Assembly: GCF_042648805.1 (NCBI RefSeq)
Contig: NZ_JBHRXZ010000024.1
Location: 1 to 64,000 of the forward strand
DNA from: Azomonas tarimensis
GTDB taxonomy: Bacteria > Pseudomonadota > Gammaproteobacteria > Pseudomonadales > Pseudomonadaceae
Reading direction: 5' to 3'
Length of the DNA stretch: 64,000 nt
Under the pieces are notes generated by a model. It worked only from the letters and a program-made list of their open reading frames with translations. It did not search any database and was not told where the DNA came from. This document shows positions 16,718 through 25,367 of this stretch, one piece after another. The first letter of the stretch is position 1. Every line of letters starts with the position of its first letter. Both the position numbers and the translations under genes were made by a program.

Positions 16718-18259
16718 CTAGCGTTGGGGTTCGGTTACGAGTGGTTCGCTGTGGCGCAACGAGAGCCCCAGGGCCGCCCGACGACGCAACCAGGGACCCG
16801 GCCGGTAACGCGGGTCACCCGTCAGCTCGCTGATGCGTTCAAGAATGGTCAGCAAGCGTTTCGGGCCGACGCTGTCGCCCCAGGCCAAAGGGCCTTGCGG
16901 GTAACCAAGGCCCCGCCGAACCCCTTCATCCAGGTCGTCCACACTGGCGATACGCTGCTGGACGATGTCACCGGCGAGGTTGACGATCATGGCCAGTACG
17001 CGTTGGGCGACGAAGCCCACGCTGTCATTGATGACGCTGACGCCCACGCCATCACGGGCCAGCAGGGCATGGGCAGCATCGCGCATATCCGCCCGGGTGG
17101 CGGGGGTGAGCATCAGCGTGCGATACCGAGCGGTATCGAGCAGCGGATCGATGCAGACGGTGCGCGCCGGATCCGTGCCGAACAGACCGGCTGCGCTGGT
17201 GGCATCCAGGCCATAGGGTGCCAGCAGGCAGAGTGCGTCGCTGCTCGGCTCGGCGCCATTCTCGATCCGCCCGCCCACCTGCTGAAGGAGTTCGGTGAAG
17301 CGCTCACGGTCCTCCTGGCTTTCGGTGCCCAGCCAGACGGGCGGGAAGACTTCCATGGCAGGTACGGCTTGCGCAGCGGGCGGATCGATCATTCTGCCGT
17401 CGGCATAGCGGTAAAACCCACGGCCGACCTTGCGCCCGACATGGCCGGCGTCGAGCATCTGGCGGGTCAGTGCCGCAGGCCGGTAGCGGGGTTCATGGAA
17501 GAACTGGTTGTAGATCGACTCGATGACAGGATGGGAAACATCCAGCGCCGTCAGGTCGAACAGCTCCAGGGGGCCCATGCGAAAGCCCAGGCCTTCACGC
17601 AGGATGCGATCCACCTCGGCAGGTTCGGCCACACCTTCCTTGAGAATCTGCAGGGCCTCGGTGCCGTAGGCACGCCCGGCGTGATTGATGATGAACCCGG
17701 GGGTGTCCTTGGCGCGGATGCCCCGGTGGCCCATACGGGAAGCCAGGGCCTGGAGGCTGTCGCCTACCTGCGGATCAGTCGCCAGACCGTCGACGACCTC
17801 CACCACTTTCATCAGCGGTACGGGGTTGAAGAAATGAAAGCCGGCCACGCGCTCGGGCATCCGGCAACCGCGAGCGATGCTCGTTACCGAGAGCGAAGAC
17901 GTATTGCTCGCCAGAATGCAGTCATCGGCAACCACGGCTTCCAGCTCAGCCAGCAGGGCCTGCTTGGCATCGAGCCGTTCGATGATGGCCTCTACCACCA
18001 GATCCGCATCCTTCAGCTCGCCAATGGAAGCTGCCACCTCCAGGCGGGACAGTGTGGCCAGGGCATCGCCAGAGGCGATCTTGCCCTTGTCGACCAGCTT
18101 GCCCAGGGTCCCCTCGAGGGTGTCGCGTGCGGCCTGGGCAGCGCCTTCACGGTTGTCGAAAAGCGTGACGCGAAGGCCCGCCTGAGCGGCGATCTGGGCA
18201 ATGCCGGTGCCCATTATCCCGGCGCCGACGACCGCCATATGGTTGATGGTGCGTGTCAT
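16718..18259 (-). CDS. 3-hydroxyacyl-CoA dehydrogenase, PaaH/PaaC type
   Basis: This 513-aa enzyme has an N-terminal NAD fold VVGAGIMGTGIAQIAA (about 10-25), ASNTSSLSVTSIA, and HFFNPVPLMKVVEVV with the catalytic His. A hydroxyacyl-CoA dehydrogenase C-terminal domain is present and then partly repeated, giving the about 500-residue length of the phenylacetate-pathway 3-hydroxyadipyl-CoA dehydrogenases. The motif YNQFFHEPRYRP is typical of that group. It oxidises 3-hydroxyacyl-CoA (perhaps 3-hydroxyadipyl-CoA) to the 3-oxo form. Only 3 bases separate it from the enoyl-CoA hydratase stop, so translation is coupled. A long antisense frame covers this gene but has no homology. Confidence 0.92.
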   Translation of the reverse strand: MTRTINHMAVVGAGIMGTGIAQIAAQAGLRVTLFDNREGAAQAARDTLEGTLGKLVDKGKIASGDALATLSRLEVAASIGELKDADLVVEAIIERLDAKQALLAELEAVVADDCILASNTSSLSVTSIARGCRMPERVAGFHFFNPVPLMKVVEVVDGLATDPQVGDSLQALASRMGHRGIRAKDTPGFIINHAGRAYGTEALQILKEGVAEPAEVDRILREGLGFRMGPLELFDLTALDVSHPVIESIYNQFFHEPRYRPAALTRQMLDAGHVGRKVGRGFYRYADGRMIDPPAAQAVPAMEVFPPVWLGTESQEDRERFTELLQQVGGRIENGAEPSSDALCLLAPYGLDATSAAGLFGTDPARTVCIDPLLDTARYRTLMLTPATRADMRDAAHALLARDGVGVSVINDSVGFVAQRVLAMIVNLAGDIVQQRIASVDDLDEGVRRGLGYPQGPLAWGDSVGPKRLLTILERISELTGDPRYRPGPWLRRRAALGLSLRHSEPLVTEPQR

Positions 18260-18262
18260 GGT

Positions 18263-19048
18263 TCACTCTCCCGAGAAGATCGCTTTTCGTTTTTCCAGAA
18301 AGGCGCGAGCGCCCTCTTTCTGGTCCCTGGAATCGAAAAGCAACTGGAACGCCTTGCGCTCGAGCACCAGGGCGCTTTCCAGCGGCAAATCAGCCCCCGC
18401 CAGCATCACTTCCTTGATCTGGGCAACGGCCAGGGGCGGAAGGGAAGCTATCTCGGAGGCGATCTCGAGGGCGCGCGCCAGGGTGACTTCGTCATCGACC
18501 ACCTCGCTGACCATGCCCAATGCCAGCGCTTGCGGTGCCGGAACCAGGCATCCGGTCAAGGCAATACGCATTGCCTGAAACTTGCCGACCGCTCGGATCA
18601 GTCGCTGGGTACCGCCCGCCCCCGGCATCAGGCCGAGCTTGACCTCCGGCTGCCCGAAGCGGGCCGACTCCCCGGCAACGATGATGTCGCAGTGCATGGC
18701 GAGCTCGCAGCCGCCGCCCAGCGCAAAACCATTCACCGCCGCGATGACCGGCTTCGGGCAACGAGCAATGGCTTCCCATAGCAGCTCGGTATGGCGCAGG
18801 TACATCTCGATCGGCCGCGCCTCGGCGAACTCGCGGATGTCTGCCCCGGCGACGAAGCACTTGTCACCGCCGGTCAGCACGATGGCCCGCACCTGCTGGT
18901 CGCGGGCCAGTGCTCGAAAATGCTCGGCGAGCTGCTCGCGCACGGCACTGTTAAGGGCGTTCTTCGCTTCCGGCCGGTTGATGCGTACGACAGCGACCCC
19001 ATCCTCGCGCACCTCCAGGCTCACTACAGACTCCGATTCGTGGTTCAT
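18263..19048 (-). CDS. Enoyl-CoA hydratase/isomerase
   Basis: This is a 261-aa crotonase fold protein. The oxyanion-hole segment KCFVAGADIREFAE is followed by VNGFALGGGCELAMHCDI, with the first catalytic Glu, and by FGQPEVKLGLMPGAGGTQRL, with the second. Both glutamates are present, so hydration of trans-2-enoyl-CoA is expected. It is the first gene of the leftward ech-hadh-caiB operon and is divergent from an IclR regulator. A 15-bp IclR-like operator lies 17-32 bases before the start. In an adipate-type pathway it would hydrate 2,3-dehydroadipyl-CoA (inference). Confidence 0.9.
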   Translation of the reverse strand: MNHESESVVSLEVREDGVAVVRINRPEAKNALNSAVREQLAEHFRALARDQQVRAIVLTGGDKCFVAGADIREFAEARPIEMYLRHTELLWEAIARCPKPVIAAVNGFALGGGCELAMHCDIIVAGESARFGQPEVKLGLMPGAGGTQRLIRAVGKFQAMRIALTGCLVPAPQALALGMVSEVVDDEVTLARALEIASEIASLPPLAVAQIKEVMLAGADLPLESALVLERKAFQLLFDSRDQKEGARAFLEKRKAIFSGE

Positions 19049-19065
19049 GCCTACCCTCTTCTATG

Positions 19066-19080
19066 TTTCGCTATACGAAA
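19066..19080. promoter_or_regulatory. IclR-type operator, leftward promoter
   Basis: TTTCG-CTATA-CGAAA is a perfect 5-5-5 palindrome just before the enoyl-CoA hydratase gene. A near copy lies at 19228-19242 before the divergent IclR gene. The layout fits autoregulation and control of the operon by that protein. Confidence 0.65.
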
Positions 19081-19227
19081 CTATGTTCCATATCTGCAGA
19101 TCATCATAGGTAAGACTCCGAAACCATGTAAACGGGTAATCCGAAGTTTTTTGATAAATTTTGCTGAATCAAATAGTTATGTATCTGAATAAGCACTACT
19201 TCATTTTCAAAGGAAGCTCGAATATAA

Positions 19228-19242
19228 TTTCACTATGCGAAA
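19228..19242. promoter_or_regulatory. IclR-type operator, rightward promoter
   Basis: TTTCACTATGCGAAA differs at two positions from the palindrome at 19066-19080 (consensus TTTCRCTATRCGAAA) and lies 44-58 bases before the IclR start codon. The surrounding region is AT-rich, as expected of a divergent promoter. Confidence 0.65.
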
Positions 19243-19285
19243 CTGAATTTTGTTTTATTGCAATCAGCAAAAGCGAGGCTTTACC

Positions 19286-20152
19286 ATGGCACGCAACAAA
19301 GCGGATCAGCCGATCCCTGGGAGCGACAACGGAGCGAATGAAATCGACCTACTGAAGATGGGCATGCTCGATCCAGCCAGCGCCTTGAGCCAGGACGAAA
19401 ACAGCGGCCAGTTCGTGACTGCGCTGGCACGCGGACTGGAACTGATGAGGTGTTTCACACCGCGCGACAACGTGCTCGGCAACCAGGACCTGGCCAGGCT
19501 CACCGGCCTGCCCAAGCCGACGGTGACGCGGCTGACCAACACCCTGATGCGCCTTGGCTGCCTCAAGCGTGAAGTGCATTCGGGCAAGTATCAGCTGGAC
19601 GTAGGTGTGCTGGGGTTCGGCTACGCAATGCTCACCAACCTGTCGATTCGCTCGGTAGCGCACCCTTTGATGGAAGAGCTGGCCAATCACGCTCAGGCCG
19701 CGGTAGCGATGGCGGCTCGGGATCGCTTGCAGATGGTTTACCTGGACGTCGTCCAGGGACAAGGCAATACGACAATGCGAAGGCAGATCGGCAGTTACCT
19801 GCCCTTGGCGCAAAGCTCGGCCGGCCGAGCCTGCCTGGCGGCGATGCCTGAGAGCGAGCGCGAGTTTCTGCTCGACCACATCCGCCAGCGGAAGGCAGAC
19901 CAGTGGCCTGCCATCCGCAAAGGTCTCGATCGCGCCTTCCGGGATTTCACCGACTACGGCTTCTGCCTGTCGGTCGGGGAATGGCACCGGGACGTCAACT
20001 CCGTTGCCGTGCCGTTGTTACACCCGCAGTTCGGGCTGCTCACGTTCAATTGCGGTGGGCCGAGCTTCCAGCTGCCCAGGGACAAGCTCACTGAGGATAT
20101 CGGGCCTCGCCTGATCAACATGGTTAACAACATCGGCACTGCCGCTCGGTAA
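19286..20152 (+). CDS. IclR-family transcriptional regulator
   Basis: The 288-aa protein has an N-terminal winged HTH (ALARGLELMRCF, NQDLARLTGLPKPTVTRLTNTLMRLGCL, YQLDVGVLGFGYA) and a C-terminal ligand domain with QMVYLDVVQGQGN and SSAGRACLAA. The first domain begins unusually late, after a polar leader of about 45 residues. The start at 19286 is preferred over 19250 because a GAGG precedes it and the family pattern begins later. It is divergent to the ech-hadh-caiB operon and followed by the acyl-CoA dehydrogenase, both likely targets. The effector is unknown; an acyl-CoA or dicarboxylate is plausible. Confidence 0.88.
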   Translation: MARNKADQPIPGSDNGANEIDLLKMGMLDPASALSQDENSGQFVTALARGLELMRCFTPRDNVLGNQDLARLTGLPKPTVTRLTNTLMRLGCLKREVHSGKYQLDVGVLGFGYAMLTNLSIRSVAHPLMEELANHAQAAVAMAARDRLQMVYLDVVQGQGNTTMRRQIGSYLPLAQSSAGRACLAAMPESEREFLLDHIRQRKADQWPAIRKGLDRAFRDFTDYGFCLSVGEWHRDVNSVAVPLLHPQFGLLTFNCGGPSFQLPRDKLTEDIGPRLINMVNNIGTAAR

Positions 20153-20210
20153 CCCTGAGGGTGGCGGTGCTCTACGACACAGGCTCACTGTCGAGCCCAG
20201 AGGAGCGCAC

Positions 20211-21365
20211 ATGATCCGAGACACCGAAACCCTGCAGATTTTGCTGGACTCCCTTCACCAGTTCGTCGACGAGGTACTGATACCTCGGGAAAACGAGGTG
20301 GCTGAAGCGGATGCGATCCCTCAGGACATCTTGGATCAGATGCGCGAAATGGGCCTGTTCGGGCTCACCATTCCCGAAGCCTACGGCGGCCTCGGCGTGA
20401 CCATGGAGGAAGAGGTCAACATCGCCTTCGAACTGGGTCGCACCTCGCCGGCCTTCCGTTCCTACATTGGCACCAACAACGGTATCGGTTCCATCGGCAT
20501 TCTGCTTGATGGCACTGAAGAACAGCGGCATCAGTACCTGCCGCAGTTGGCCAGCGGAGAGCTGCTCAGTTCGTTCTGCCTGACCGAGCCGGACGCCGGA
20601 TCGGACGCCGGATCGTTGAAAACCACTGCCGTGCGCGATGGCGACAGCTACATACTCAACGGCACCAAACGCTTTATCACCAACGCCCCCCACGCGGGCA
20701 TCTACACCGTGATGGCGCGCACCAATCCGCAGATCAAGGGCGCCTCCGGTATCAGCGCATTTATCGTCGAGCGCGGCACTCCTGGCGTAGTGCTGGGCAA
20801 GACCGACCACAAGATGGGCCACAAGGGTGCCCATACCTGCGATGTGATCTTCGACAATGCCCGTGTGCCGGCTAGCCAACTGTTAGGAGGCGTCGAAGGC
20901 GTCGGATTCAAGACCGCAATGAAGGTGCTGGATAAGGGCCGGCTGCACATTGCGGCATTGAGTGTCGGGGCAGCCGAACGCATGCTCGACGATGCCTTGC
21001 ACTATGCGCTGGAACGCAAACAGTTCGGTCAACCCATTGCGGAATTCCAACTGATTCAAGCCATGCTGGCCGATAGCAAAGCCGAGATCTACGCCGCCCG
21101 CTGCATGGTGCTGGACGCTGCACGCAAGCGCGACGAAGGGAAGAATGTCAGCACCGAAGCTTCCTGCGCGAAAATGTTTTCCACCGAAATGTGCGGCCGT
21201 GTCGCTGACCGTTGCGTGCAGATCCACGGGGGCGCCGGCTACGTCAGCGAATACGCCATCGAGCGCTTCTACCGCGACGTGCGCCTGTTCCGCCTGTACG
21301 AGGGCACGACCCAGATCCAGCAGATAATCATCGCCCGCAACATGATCCGCGAAGCGCAGCGCTGA
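20211..21365 (+). CDS. Acyl-CoA dehydrogenase
   Basis: This 384-aa flavoenzyme has FCLTEPDAGSDAGSLKTTA and FITNAPHAGIYTVMART in the FAD/substrate region, RKQFGQPIAEFQLIQAMLAD, IHGGAGYVSEYAIERFYRD, and the catalytic base Glu364 in LYEGTTQIQQ. It introduces the 2,3 double bond into an acyl-CoA and passes electrons to ETF. It lies 58 bases after the IclR gene with an AGGAG-like site. Together with the CoA-transferase, hydratase and hydroxyacyl dehydrogenase nearby it completes a short beta-oxidation set. Its last 27 bases are repeated exactly at 28603-28629, marking a recombination scar. Confidence 0.92.
   Translation: MIRDTETLQILLDSLHQFVDEVLIPRENEVAEADAIPQDILDQMREMGLFGLTIPEAYGGLGVTMEEEVNIAFELGRTSPAFRSYIGTNNGIGSIGILLDGTEEQRHQYLPQLASGELLSSFCLTEPDAGSDAGSLKTTAVRDGDSYILNGTKRFITNAPHAGIYTVMARTNPQIKGASGISAFIVERGTPGVVLGKTDHKMGHKGAHTCDVIFDNARVPASQLLGGVEGVGFKTAMKVLDKGRLHIAALSVGAAERMLDDALHYALERKQFGQPIAEFQLIQAMLADSKAEIYAARCMVLDAARKRDEGKNVSTEASCAKMFSTEMCGRVADRCVQIHGGAGYVSEYAIERFYRDVRLFRLYEGTTQIQQIIIARNMIREAQR
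21337..21363 (+). repeat. Left copy of the 27-bp direct repeat bounding the 21-28 kb cassette
   Basis: gcaacatgatccgcgaagcg and the next seven bases (cagcgct) recur without mismatch at 28603-28629. This copy encodes the C-terminal NMIREAQR of the acyl-CoA dehydrogenase, so this is its natural place. Confidence 0.9.
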
Positions 21366-21448
21366 TACACAGCGCAGTCGTCAGCCCTCCGGGAGGAGGT
21401 CAGCCGTGACGCTCGGCATCGCTGACGTCCCTGCGCAGGGCACGGCAT

Positions 21449-21482
21449 GCAAAAGGGCGCCGCGGCATTGCCGGGGCGCCCC
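21449..21482 (-). terminator. Rho-independent terminator of atoE
   Basis: Read leftward, GGGCGCC and GGCGCCC pair around a 13-base loop and are followed by tttt. It lies 16 bases beyond the atoE stop codon. Confidence 0.65.
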
Positions 21483-21497
21483 TGTCGCGACCAACGA

Positions 21498-22832
21498 TCA
21501 GACCGAGAGATAACCCCAGATCCAGATGGTGCCGCCGAAGATGATCCCCAGGTAGCCCAGGATCAGGACCATGTAACCCATGACGTCGCGCAGCTTCAGC
21601 CTGGAGATGGCCAGCACCGGCAGGATCCAGAAAGGCTGAATCATGTTGGTCCATTGGTCGCCTACCTGCACGCCCAGCGCGGTCGCCGCGAAGGACGCGT
21701 TCAGCTCTCGGGCCGCTTCGATCACGACCGGCCCCTGCACGGCCCACTGGCCACCGCCCGAAGGTGCGAGAATGTTGATCAGCCCACCGCTGATGAACGA
21801 CCAGATCGGCAACGTCTCGGCGGTGGAAATCCTCACGAACAGCTCGGCGAACGAGACCACCAGGCCCGAACCGACCAGAATGCCCATGATGCCAGCGTAG
21901 AACGGGTACTGGACGATGATCCCGGAGACGATCTTCACTCCCTCGCCCAGCGCCGCGAGGTAGCGGGCCGGTGAGGCGAAGAGCAGGATGCCAAGAAACA
22001 CGAAGATGAAATTGACCGTGTTCAGGTCCAGCGAACCGCCGTCGGCGAAGTGCAGACCCACGTAGGCCATCCCCAGCAGGCCAATGGCAATGCCTACCAC
22101 CTTGCTGTGGTTCATCCGGTCGGCCAGCGTCACGTCCCGCCTGCCATTCAGGCTCGGCTCGAACGGAACGGCAACGGTGGCCGGGTCGATCTCGACGATG
22201 CTCTTGGGGTCCTTCGGATGCAGCCAGGCGTTGAACAGCGGCAGGGTCGTCATCACCAAGGCCGTGGCGATCAGCAGCGGGCCACCGAAAATGGTTTCCG
22301 ACAGCGGTACCAGTCCCATTCGGTCCTGCAGGAAGTGCCCTTCGGTAGCGATCAGCAAAGGCACACTTCCGGACAGGCCGATGCCGTATACCGAGAAGCC
22401 GGAAAACGCCGCCGCGATCACCAGCGGGTAATGCAGGCCGCGCACCTTGAGCGCCAGCTTCTGCGCGACGAGGCTACCGATCACCAGGCCGAACCCCCAG
22501 TTCAACCAACTGCCGATGGTGCCGACCAGCGTGGCGACGACGATGGCGGCGAACGGCGTCTGCACAGTGCCGGCAATGCGGTCGAGCAAACCATCGACCA
22601 AGGGCGTACGCGCCAGGATGTAGCCGGCCAGCAGGATCACGGTCATCTGCATGCTGAACGCCAACAGGTTCCAGAATCCGTCGCCCCAGTAGCGGGTCGC
22701 GTCGAGCGGGTTAGTGCCCTCTACCACTACCGCGAGGATCAGCGTGAGCACGGTGAGGCCAATGGCGATCACCAGCGGGTCGGGCATGTAACGATTGACG
22801 AGGCGTGTAAAGAAATCGGCCAGCGCGTTCAT
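21498..22832 (-). CDS. atoE: AtoE-family short-chain fatty acid carrier
   Basis: The 444-aa polytopic membrane protein begins MNALADFFTRLVNRYMPDPLVIAIGLT, as AtoE does, and has about ten to twelve hydrophobic helices. The conserved segments GTIGSWLNWGFGLVIG, QYPFYAGIMGIL and GGLINILAPSGGGQWAVQGP are present. AtoE carriers take up acetoacetate, butyrate and related short-chain acids. It is divergent to the yciI-cyclase-SDR genes, with a 369-base control region that contains a strong IclR-type dyad. It is the first gene inside the segment bounded by the 27-bp repeat. Confidence 0.9.
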   Translation of the reverse strand: MNALADFFTRLVNRYMPDPLVIAIGLTVLTLILAVVVEGTNPLDATRYWGDGFWNLLAFSMQMTVILLAGYILARTPLVDGLLDRIAGTVQTPFAAIVVATLVGTIGSWLNWGFGLVIGSLVAQKLALKVRGLHYPLVIAAAFSGFSVYGIGLSGSVPLLIATEGHFLQDRMGLVPLSETIFGGPLLIATALVMTTLPLFNAWLHPKDPKSIVEIDPATVAVPFEPSLNGRRDVTLADRMNHSKVVGIAIGLLGMAYVGLHFADGGSLDLNTVNFIFVFLGILLFASPARYLAALGEGVKIVSGIIVQYPFYAGIMGILVGSGLVVSFAELFVRISTAETLPIWSFISGGLINILAPSGGGQWAVQGPVVIEAARELNASFAATALGVQVGDQWTNMIQPFWILPVLAISRLKLRDVMGYMVLILGYLGIIFGGTIWIWGYLSV

Positions 22833-23201
22833 GGCGTCTCCTGATCATTGTTCTTGTTATCCGTCCGGACCGGTACGGTTTCTTCGTCGCCTGGCTTGCA
22901 GGCAGGGGACGCTCCACGGCTAGGCTTCGTGGCCCGCTCACTGCCTCGGCTGAAAGCAAACACGGGCGCAGAAGGCAAGGAACAGTAAGCGAGCCCGCAG
23001 GATTCGGACAATTCGTTAATCGATATACCGTTCGATTAACGAACATCTCTCCGACTACCGAATTGCTTCCGCCAACGACAGCGTATTTGATGTGTACGGC
23101 AACAACGAGCTACACGACTGCCGCTTTACCCGGCCCCGCGCCTGGAAGTCATTCCCCTGACCCAGCACCCTTCCGCTGGCACGAACCGAGGCCTGTCTGA
23201 C
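22833..23201. other. Divergent control region atoE / yciI-cyclase genes
   Basis: These 369 bases contain a perfect 12-bp inverted repeat (23012-23043) and otherwise only shadow frames. I saw no terminator, tRNA or other repeat. Both leftward and rightward promoters should lie here. Confidence 0.6.
23012..23043. promoter_or_regulatory. IclR/PcaR-like operator between atoE and yciI
   Basis: TTCGTTAATCGA and TCGATTAACGAA form a perfect 12-bp inverted repeat with an 8-base spacer. The right half reads GTTCGATTAACGAAC, 12 of 15 matches to the PcaR site GTTCGATAATCGCAC as I recall it. The left half shares ATTCGTTAATCG with the region before pcaI (59219-59232). Confidence 0.6.
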
Positions 23202-23498
23202 ATGCCCTACCTGATCGAAACCTTCGACAAGCCCGGCCACCAGCAACTGCGGCGCGATACGCGTGATGAACACCTGCGCTTTCTCGAGGCGAACAAGACG
23301 CTGCTGCTGGCCTGTGGCGCCAAGCTCGCCGACGACGGCGGCGACCTCGGCGGCGGCCTGTATGTGGTCGATCTCGAGACGCGCGCCGAAGCCGAACGCT
23401 TTATCGCCGAGGATCCATTCAGCCGTGTCGAACTGTTCGAACGTGTCACCATCACCCGTTGGCGCAAGGCCTACCTTGCCGGCGAGTGCTACCTATGA
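23202..23498 (+). CDS. YciI-family protein
   Basis: The 98-aa product has the ferredoxin-like YciI/muconolactone-isomerase fold pattern: MPYLIETFDKP at the start, the conserved R...HLRFLEAN segment, GGGLYVVDLETRAEAERFIAEDPF in the middle, and VTITRWRKA at the end. The conserved DPF motif is present. YciI proteins have mostly unknown activity; some act in aromatic or chlorinated compound degradation. The next gene starts 25 bases downstream, so it is cotranscribed with the cyclase-family hydrolase and SDR. It could be a small auxiliary isomerase or hydrolase of the same pathway. Confidence 0.8.
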   Translation: MPYLIETFDKPGHQQLRRDTRDEHLRFLEANKTLLLACGAKLADDGGDLGGGLYVVDLETRAEAERFIAEDPFSRVELFERVTITRWRKAYLAGECYL

Positions 23499-23523
23499 CA
23501 TTTCGCCCGCCACGGAGCGCAAC

Positions 23524-24576
23524 ATGACCAACCCTCGTTGGAAGCATCGCCCGCCGGGTTCGAACTGGGGCGATTTCGGTGTCGACGACCAGTTGGGCAG
23601 GCTGAACCTGATCACCGCCGAGAAGGTGCGCCAAGGGATCGCCGAGGTGCGTGATGGCAAGACGTTCTGTCTCAGCCTGCCGCTCGATTACCCCGGCGGC
23701 AGCCAGTTGAACGCCAATCGCCACCCACCCGTGTTGCGCCCGACACTGCGCCAGGGCAGCGTCAATTTCAATTTCCTCCTGGGCAACCTGCAGGCCGGAC
23801 GGCCAGACGTCCTCAGCGACGACCTGGCAATTCTGCACCTGCAGTACTCGACCCAATGGGACAGCCTGGCCCACGTCGGCGCATTGTTCGATGTCAATGG
23901 CGACGGCGTTCCAGAACCGGTGTACTACAACGGCTTCGCCGCCGGCGAGCGGATCTGCGGCCCGCAACACCCGGACGATGCGGGCATGCAGGCGCACATG
24001 CGTCCTGAGAGTACGTCGCATGCGGGGGCGCTGGGCATCGAGCGCATGGCCGAAACCGGCGTGCAAGGCCGCGCCGCGCTGGTCGATCTGCACGCCCATC
24101 TGGGCGATACGCGGACGCTGGTCGGTTACGACACGCTGATGCGAGTACTCGAGGCCGACCGGGTCGAAATCGAGCGCGGCGACATTGTTTGCCTGCACAC
24201 CGGGTTCGCCGACGCGGTCCTGGCCATGGGCAAACAGCCTGATCCGCAGACCCTGATGCAGAGCTGCGCGGTGCTTGACGGGCGCGATGAAAAGCTGCTG
24301 CAGTGGATCACCGACAGTGAACTGGCGGCCCTTGCCGCCGACAACTACGCCGTCGAGGCCTATCCGGCCGCAGGTGGTGACGCCTGTTGTGCAGCCTTGC
24401 CGCTGCACCAGCACTGTCTGTTCAAACTCGGCGTCCCTCTCGGCGAACTCTGGCACCTCGGCCCGCTGGCCTCATACCTGCGTCGCCAGGGCCGTTACCG
24501 TTTCTTCCTGACCGCCCCGCCGCTGCGGCTGCCGGGCGCCGTCGGTTCGCCGCTGACCCCGGTGGCTACCGTCTGA
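23524..24576 (+). CDS. Cyclase-family metal-dependent hydrolase (kynurenine formamidase-like fold)
   Basis: The 350-aa product resembles the long cyclase-family proteins: WGDFGVDDQLGRLNLIT near the N-terminus, the metal-site-like segment TQWDSLAHVGALFD, VPEPVYYNGFAAG, GRAALVDLHAHLG and DIVCLHTGFAD. This superfamily (Pfam Cyclase) includes kynurenine formamidase and isatin hydrolase, which open amide or lactam bonds with Zn or Mn. The substrate here is unknown. The start at 23524 is chosen because the reading frame upstream overlaps yciI and lacks a ribosome site. The downstream SDR gene follows after 22 bases. Confidence 0.82.
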   Translation: MTNPRWKHRPPGSNWGDFGVDDQLGRLNLITAEKVRQGIAEVRDGKTFCLSLPLDYPGGSQLNANRHPPVLRPTLRQGSVNFNFLLGNLQAGRPDVLSDDLAILHLQYSTQWDSLAHVGALFDVNGDGVPEPVYYNGFAAGERICGPQHPDDAGMQAHMRPESTSHAGALGIERMAETGVQGRAALVDLHAHLGDTRTLVGYDTLMRVLEADRVEIERGDIVCLHTGFADAVLAMGKQPDPQTLMQSCAVLDGRDEKLLQWITDSELAALAADNYAVEAYPAAGGDACCAALPLHQHCLFKLGVPLGELWHLGPLASYLRRQGRYRFFLTAPPLRLPGAVGSPLTPVATV

Positions 24577-24598
24577 CTTTCTGCCTGCGAGAACATTC

Positions 24599-25300
24599 AT
24601 GAGCCTACCTAGAGTCCTGATCACCGGCGGTGCCGCCGGCATCGGCGCCGCGACTGCCGAGCGCTGCCGCCAAGACGGCTACGAGCCGATCGTCATCGAC
24701 CGCGAGGGCGACGGCATTCGCGCCGACCTGTCCGACCCGGAGGCCACCGCCGAGGCGCTGCGCGAGGCCTTGTCCGGCGGCCCGATCACCCGCCTGGTCA
24801 ACAATGTCGGCATGGTCTGCCCAGCGCCGGCCGACGAACAGACGCTCGCCGAGCTGGACCGGGTCATGGCGCTCAACCTGCGTTGCGCCATGCAGTGCAT
24901 GCAGGCGCTGCTGCCGGGCATGAAGGAAGCCGGCTTCGGCCGCATCGTCAACATGGCCTCGCGAGCCGCGCTGGGCAAGGAACTGCGCACCGCCTATGCA
25001 GCGAGCAAGGCCGCGCTGATCGGCATGACCCGCGTATGGGCGTTGGAGCTGGGCGCACATGGCATCACCGCCAATGCGGTCGGCCCCGGCCCGATCCGTA
25101 CTGAGCTATTCGATCGCGCCAACCCACCCGGCGCGGCGCGCACGCAGAAGATCATCGACTCGGTGCCGGTCAAGCGCGTCGGCACGGCCGACGATGTAGC
25201 CCACGCCGTGGCGTACCTGCTCGACGAGCGTAGCGGCTTCGTTACTGGCCAGACGCTCTATGTCTGCGGTGGAATGACGGTGGGCGTGGTCGATATATGA
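24599..25300 (+). CDS. SDR oxidoreductase, FabG-like
   Basis: The 233-aa product is a short classical SDR with TGGAAGIG, NNVG in place of NNAG, and the catalytic Ser and Tyr-x-x-x-Lys in MASRAALGKELRTAYAASK. The C-terminal region VKRVGTADDVAHAVAYLLDE...GQTLYVCGG is typical. The first segment lacks the usual long beta-2/alpha-2 region, hence the short length. It probably oxidises or reduces the product of the upstream cyclase-type hydrolase, or its precursor. Third gene of the yciI-cyclase-SDR transcript; a strong operator-like hairpin stands in the gap before tctC. Confidence 0.82.
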   Translation: MSLPRVLITGGAAGIGAATAERCRQDGYEPIVIDREGDGIRADLSDPEATAEALREALSGGPITRLVNNVGMVCPAPADEQTLAELDRVMALNLRCAMQCMQALLPGMKEAGFGRIVNMASRAALGKELRTAYAASKAALIGMTRVWALELGAHGITANAVGPGPIRTELFDRANPPGAARTQKIIDSVPVKRVGTADDVAHAVAYLLDERSGFVTGQTLYVCGGMTVGVVDI

Positions 25301-25367
25301 GCCGGAGCGCACCATCGCCAAGGTCGCGCGGCAGCATGGTTATCGCCCTCAGCTCCAAACCACAACC

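Noticed and set aside
16610..18781. A 723-codon open frame on the plus strand
   Set aside because: It lies wholly antisense to the hydroxyacyl-CoA dehydrogenase and its neighbours, which have clear motifs. It has no ribosome site or recognisable domain, and high GC with third-position bias explains it.
23452..24456. A 334-codon minus-strand frame
   Set aside because: Antisense to the cyclase-family gene; no motifs.
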